A stretch of DNA of 64,000 bases. Source: CAWFZT01 sp963820415. GTDB taxonomy: Bacteria; Chloroflexota; Anaerolineae; Anaerolineales; Anaerolineaceae. The position numbers and the translations under genes were made by a program. The stretch lies in the NCBI GenBank assembly GCA_963820415.1, contig CAWFZT010000015.1:62001-126000 (forward strand), in the 5' to 3' direction. Numbering within the stretch: position 1 is the first letter of the stretch; each line of letters begins with the position of its first letter. The notes under the pieces were generated by a model. The model worked only from the letters and a program-made list of their open reading frames with translations. It made no database searches and was not told the origin of the DNA. Positions 60,254 through 64,000 of the stretch are shown here, piece after piece.

Positions 60254-61456
60254 ATGAACGCCCGCGAATTCATCGAACTCGAAGAAAAGTATGGGGCTCA
60301 TAATTATCAACCGTTAGATGTAGTCATAACTCGCGGGGAAGGCGTCTGGGTTTTCGATGTTGAGGGTAAGCGTTATCTCGATTATCTGAGCGCTTATTCG
60401 GCGCTGAACCAGGGGCATGTCCATCCCAGGATACTGGAGGCGATGGTCAACCAGGCAGCTCGTATCACTCTAACCTCACGCGCTTTTCGAAATGACCAGC
60501 TACCTTTATTGGAAAAAGAGCTGTCCGAAATCAGTGGATATGAAATGTCTTTACTGATAAACAGCGGCTCCGAGGCAGTGGAAACCGCCATGAAGCTGGC
60601 GCGGAAATGGGCTTATCAGGTCAAAAACATTCCGCGCTATCAAGCCGAGATCATCGTAGCATCCGGAAATTTCCATGGTCGCACCATTTCGATCATATCT
60701 TATTCCTCTGAACCCGCTTATAAAGACGATTATGGCCCTTTCACGCCAGGCTTTGTGATTGTGCCATTCGGCGATATCCATGCTTTAGAAAATGCGATCG
60801 GGCCGAATACAGCCGCGGTAATGCTTGAGCCTATCCAGGGAGAAGGAGGGGTAATCATCCCCCCCATGGGTTACCTGAAAAAAGTGAGCGAGCTGTGCGC
60901 ACATAAGAACGTACTCTTTATGGCAGATGAAATACAGACCGGGTTGGGGAGGACTGGGCGCCTGTTTGCCTGCGATCATGAAAACGTTCACCCGGATGTG
61001 ATGATAATCGGGAAAGCACTGTCAGGAGGTTTCTACCCGGTTTCGGCAGTACTGGCGAGGAAATCAATCCTGAGCCTGTTTAAACCCGGGGAACATGGTT
61101 CCACTTTTGGCGGAAACCCGGTTGGCGCTGCAGTAGCCAGAGCGGCCCTCAAAGTTATCGTCGAAGAGCACCTGGCTGAAAATGCTGCTATACTCGGTGA
61201 ATATTTTATCGACCAGCTTGCAGAGATTTCAAGTCGCCATATTAAAGAAGTGCGCGGCAAAGGGCTGCTGATCGGGATTGAATTAATACCTGAAGCCAAA
61301 GGAGCGCGGCGGTTTTGTGAAGCCCTCCAATACCGAGGTATTTTGGCCAAAGAGACTCATCAAGACGTGATTCGTCTTGCTCCCCCTTTGATTATCAATC
61401 GTGATAATATCGATTGGGCTCTTCCTATAATTCGCGAAGTTCTGACCATGCAATAA
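60254..61456 (+). CDS. rocD: Ornithine aminotransferase
   Basis: A 400-residue class III PLP aminotransferase that converts ornithine and 2-oxoglutarate to glutamate semialdehyde and glutamate. Marks are YGAHNYQPLDVVITRGEGVW at the start (key Y-x-P-L-x-V), LLINSGSEAVETAMKLARKW, LEPIQGEGG, FMADEIQTGLGRTG and the PLP Lys in IIGKALSGGFYPVSA. The typical RocD N-terminal region separates it from ArgD-type enzymes. It immediately follows argF, so ornithine fate is decided within one operon. Confidence 0.92.
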   Translation: MNAREFIELEEKYGAHNYQPLDVVITRGEGVWVFDVEGKRYLDYLSAYSALNQGHVHPRILEAMVNQAARITLTSRAFRNDQLPLLEKELSEISGYEMSLLINSGSEAVETAMKLARKWAYQVKNIPRYQAEIIVASGNFHGRTISIISYSSEPAYKDDYGPFTPGFVIVPFGDIHALENAIGPNTAAVMLEPIQGEGGVIIPPMGYLKKVSELCAHKNVLFMADEIQTGLGRTGRLFACDHENVHPDVMIIGKALSGGFYPVSAVLARKSILSLFKPGEHGSTFGGNPVGAAVARAALKVIVEEHLAENAAILGEYFIDQLAEISSRHIKEVRGKGLLIGIELIPEAKGARRFCEALQYRGILAKETHQDVIRLAPPLIINRDNIDWALPIIREVLTMQ

Positions 61457-61467
61457 ACAGAAAAGTC

Positions 61468-62778
61468 ATGGATTGGAAAGAAACTTACAACTCACGCACT
61501 GTAAGCGCTGAAAAAGCCATTCAAGCTATCCATTCAGGCGACCGAGTTTACCTGACCGGCAATTGTTCCGTGCCGCATATGCTATTGAACGCCTTGATCG
61601 AGCAAGCCATCAACCTGAAGGACGTTGAGCTATGCCAGCCCCTGACGGTTGCCGGCAGCGAATACCTTGAACCAGAACTCGAAGGTCACCTTCGCGTAAA
61701 TTCATTATTCATCAGCAGCAACGTCCGGAAAGCAATCAATGAGGGTAGAGCCGATTTTACGCCGGTATTGTTGTCGGAGTTACCTCTGTTATTCAAGCGT
61801 AAGATCTTGCCGCTGGATGTTGCCCTGGTCCACCTTTCCCCTCCCGATCAGGATGGCTTCTGCACCATGGGGATTGAAACCGGCCTCACCCGAACCGCTG
61901 CCGAATCAGCCAGAATTATTATGGCCGAAGTAAATGAGCAAATGCCGCGCACCTTGGGCGACTCGGCAATCCATGTCAGCCGGTTGGATTATATCGTTCC
62001 GGTCGATTATGCGCTGGCCGAGCTTTCGATGGCTTCGGATGGTCCGGCCGACGTGATCGAGAAAATAGCCGGAAATATTGCTTCTCTTATCCCAGACGGC
62101 GCTACCATGCAGTTGGGCATCGGCGCCATCCCTGATGCTGTCTTGAAATACCTTTTCGACAAGAAGGATCTTGGGATTCATTCCGAACTTTTTTCTGATG
62201 GTGTGATCGACCTGGTGAATGCCGGCGTACTAACAGGAGCCAGAAAAACCCTTCACCCCGGAAAAATAGTTGCCGGATTCATATTAGGCACGCGGCGGTT
62301 ATATCAATGGGTGGATAATAATCCTTTGATAGAACTCCATCGCACCGAGTATGTCAACAATCCATTTACCGTTGCTCAGAACTCCCGCATGGTAGCGATT
62401 AATTCCGCCATTGAGGTGGATTTGACCGGACAAATTTGCGCCGACAGCATCGGGCCACGGTTTTATTCCGGTGTGGGTGGGCAATTCGATTTTATCTATG
62501 GGGCCTCCCTATCTGAAGGGGGAATTCCCATCGTCGCGCTGCCTTCAACCTTAACCGCCAGTGATGGTAAATTGGTCAGCAGGATCAACCCCCTGCTAAA
62601 GCCAGGCGCTGGCATCACAACGACCCGCAATCACGTCCATTACATCGCCACCGAATATGGGATCGTTGATCTTTATGGGAAAACTATTCGACAGCGCGCC
62701 AAATTACTAATCTCAATCGCCCATCCAGCCTTCAGGGACGATCTGAGTTTCCAAGCAGCCGAGCTGCATTACCTCTAA
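61468..62778 (+). CDS. Acetyl-CoA hydrolase/transferase family CoA-transferase
   Basis: A 436-residue class I CoA transferase. ATG 61468 (MDWKETYNSRTVSAEKAI) is chosen since the longer frame overlaps rocD. The catalytic Glu is in GIHSELFSDG (about 234), followed by a CoA-binding GAxxG-like region (ISxRFYSGVGGQFDFIYGA). TIPDGATMQLGIGAIPDAVL-type text (key G-I-G-A-I-P-D-A-V) is well matched. It resembles 4-hydroxybutyrate or acetate CoA-transferases of amino-acid fermenters. Placement after rocD suggests a link to ornithine/4-aminobutyrate-type fermentation, which is inference. Confidence 0.88.
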   Translation: MDWKETYNSRTVSAEKAIQAIHSGDRVYLTGNCSVPHMLLNALIEQAINLKDVELCQPLTVAGSEYLEPELEGHLRVNSLFISSNVRKAINEGRADFTPVLLSELPLLFKRKILPLDVALVHLSPPDQDGFCTMGIETGLTRTAAESARIIMAEVNEQMPRTLGDSAIHVSRLDYIVPVDYALAELSMASDGPADVIEKIAGNIASLIPDGATMQLGIGAIPDAVLKYLFDKKDLGIHSELFSDGVIDLVNAGVLTGARKTLHPGKIVAGFILGTRRLYQWVDNNPLIELHRTEYVNNPFTVAQNSRMVAINSAIEVDLTGQICADSIGPRFYSGVGGQFDFIYGASLSEGGIPIVALPSTLTASDGKLVSRINPLLKPGAGITTTRNHVHYIATEYGIVDLYGKTIRQRAKLLISIAHPAFRDDLSFQAAELHYL

Positions 62779-62847
62779 AATATAATAACCAATACGTCGT
62801 TTGATATTCGCTAGTTTTTGCAGGCAAATCAAGAAATGGAGAATTCA

Positions 62848-64000
62848 ATGGACCGAAAAGCAAAAATAATTGCGACAATCGGGCCCAGTTGCCAGGATGA
62901 AACTGTCCTGAGAAGTTTAATTAAAGCCGGCTTAGACGTAGCCCGCCTTAATTTTTCTCACGGGACCCACGCAGAGCATGCCGCCCGGATCGCTTCTATC
63001 CGCAAGCTTTCCACAGAGGCGAACAAACCCATTACTATCCTCCAGGACCTGCAGGGGCCGAAACTGCGTGTCGGAGATCTACCACCTGAAGGCGTGACGT
63101 TGACTGCCGGGCAGCAAATCAGGCTTTCAACCCAGCTATCTCCCCAAGAAATAGAAAAATCGGGCGAAGAAACTCTTTTTATTCCTATGGATGTGCCTGA
63201 CCTGGAGAAAAGCCTTGAAAAGGGCTGCCACATCCTCCTGGATGATGGACGCCTCGAATTGGAAGTTCTCGAAGTCGGAGAAGACTTTATTGAAGCGAAA
63301 GTCGTTCTCGGCGGCATCTTGCTTTCCCATAAAGGTGTCAACCTGCCCGGGGCTCATCTGAATATTCCCGGGTTTACCGAGAAAGACCGGGCAGATCTTG
63401 AATTTGGCCTGCAGCAAGGCGTAGATGCTATTGCCATCTCTTTTGTACGAACAGCCAGAGACATCGAAGTTGTCCGCAACATAATCAAGGAAATATCTCC
63501 CCATACCACGCAGATACCCATCATAGCGAAACTCGAAAAACCTGAAGCAGTTGAGAATCTGCATGCTATTTTACATGTCACAGATGGGGTAATGGTCGCC
63601 CGAGGCGACCTGGCTGTGGAAACTTCGACCGCCTCTGTGCCGATTGTGCAGAAGGAAATCATTCGAGCCGCTAACCATCACGGAAAATTTGTTATTACAG
63701 CCACACAAATGCTTGATTCGATGATTAACAATCCTCGCCCGACCCGTGCTGAGGCGTCAGATGTGGCAAATGCCATTTTTGATGGTACCGACGCGGTCAT
63801 GTTATCTGGTGAAACTGCCAGCGGTCATTACCCGGTTGAAAGTGTGGCGACCATGCATTCAATCGTCTTAGAGGCAGAGTGTCATTTCGCCGAGTGGGGT
63901 CAGCCCGAGAAAGCCACGGACGAACTGACCGAAGATGACGCCGTTTCCCTTACTCGCGCAGCTCGTGAGTTGGCGCACGACCGCCATGTAACTGCTATTG
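62848..64000 (+). CDS. pyk: Pyruvate kinase (3' truncated by window)
   Basis: The first 384 codons of a pyruvate kinase; the gene runs off the window. ATG 62848 (MDRKAKIIATIGPS) is preceded by GGAG; an in-frame ATG at 62836 would add four residues. Marks are ARLNFSHGTHAEHA (residue 36 region), LQDLQGPKLRVGD, the LLDDGRLELEV beta-barrel region, AISFVRTARD, IIAKLEKPEAVEN (catalytic Lys), VMVARGDLAVE and the MLSGETASGHYPVE segment. The last is the switch near the domain interface. It makes ATP and pyruvate from PEP. Confidence 0.95.
   Translation, partial: MDRKAKIIATIGPSCQDETVLRSLIKAGLDVARLNFSHGTHAEHAARIASIRKLSTEANKPITILQDLQGPKLRVGDLPPEGVTLTAGQQIRLSTQLSPQEIEKSGEETLFIPMDVPDLEKSLEKGCHILLDDGRLELEVLEVGEDFIEAKVVLGGILLSHKGVNLPGAHLNIPGFTEKDRADLEFGLQQGVDAIAISFVRTARDIEVVRNIIKEISPHTTQIPIIAKLEKPEAVENLHAILHVTDGVMVARGDLAVETSTASVPIVQKEIIRAANHHGKFVITATQMLDSMINNPRPTRAEASDVANAIFDGTDAVMLSGETASGHYPVESVATMHSIVLEAECHFAEWGQPEKATDELTEDDAVSLTRAARELAHDRHVTAI

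Overview
The window looks like a chromosomal segment of a Chloroflexota bacterium, most likely class Anaerolineae. This is inferred from the mix of genes: a PgpH-type HD receptor, a LarA-type racemase, an F420 cofactor pathway, DUF1385 and DUF2007 proteins, a MrfA/MrfB-like repair pair, and several genes with no family I recognise. GC content is moderate, genes are tightly packed, and many neighbours overlap by 4-11 bases.

Layout. 1-432 is the tail of a DUF58 gene. 440-6123 (minus) is a stress operon: Hsp20, Lon, a single-domain response regulator, a PHP/AlbA_2 protein and MogA/MoaB, with a tRNA-Arg just upstream. 6331-10213 (minus) holds three unrecognised genes, a secreted LysM/M23 endopeptidase and a DUF192 protein. 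10242-11426 carries two divergent response regulators. 11436-16335 (minus) is a housekeeping operon (comEA, yqeY, PgpH-like, ybeY, dgkA, endonuclease IV-like) behind a good sigma70-type promoter. 16577-18860 (minus) is an M20 peptidase plus DUF1385; a 54-bp perfect palindrome lies between these two operons.

19058-36165 (plus) is the most distinctive part. It is one long array joining an SsnA-like aminohydrolase, F420 genes (NADP:F420 reductase, CofE, CofC, an F420-type luciferase-like oxidoreductase), two complete molybdenum-hydroxylase sets with mirrored domain fusions, XdhC, a family II pyrophosphatase, a small membrane protein, a YqeC-MocA fusion and a second MocA-like transferase. I read it as an oxidative N-heterocycle (purine-like) catabolic unit with its own molybdenum-cofactor maturation and F420 redox partners.

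36156-48874 (minus, apart from a prepilin peptidase at 41554) holds an S41 protease, DUF2007, a MrfB-like exonuclease/TPR protein and a MrfA-like helicase with an HNH module inside its C-terminal domain, then PEP carboxykinase, a large lipoprotein, NusB, Asp23 and LarA. 49451-54946 carries a tyrosine recombinase, exonuclease III, a Mut7-C RNase-like protein, a TPR membrane protein and TypA/BipA. 55051-57912 is a tandem pair of near-identical IS1202/ISNCY-type elements sharing 18-bp direct repeats. 57965-64000 (plus) has a patatin, an FmdB zinc ribbon, ornithine carbamoyltransferase, ornithine aminotransferase, a CoA transferase and the start of pyruvate kinase.

A recurring anomaly is single-base indels in otherwise well-conserved genes: PHP/AlbA_2 (two), the LuxR-type regulator, ybeY, DUF1385, M20, DUF2007, mrfB and argF. 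Most fall in short homopolymers. That pattern fits uncorrected consensus errors better than genuine gene decay, so these genes are annotated at their full repaired extent.
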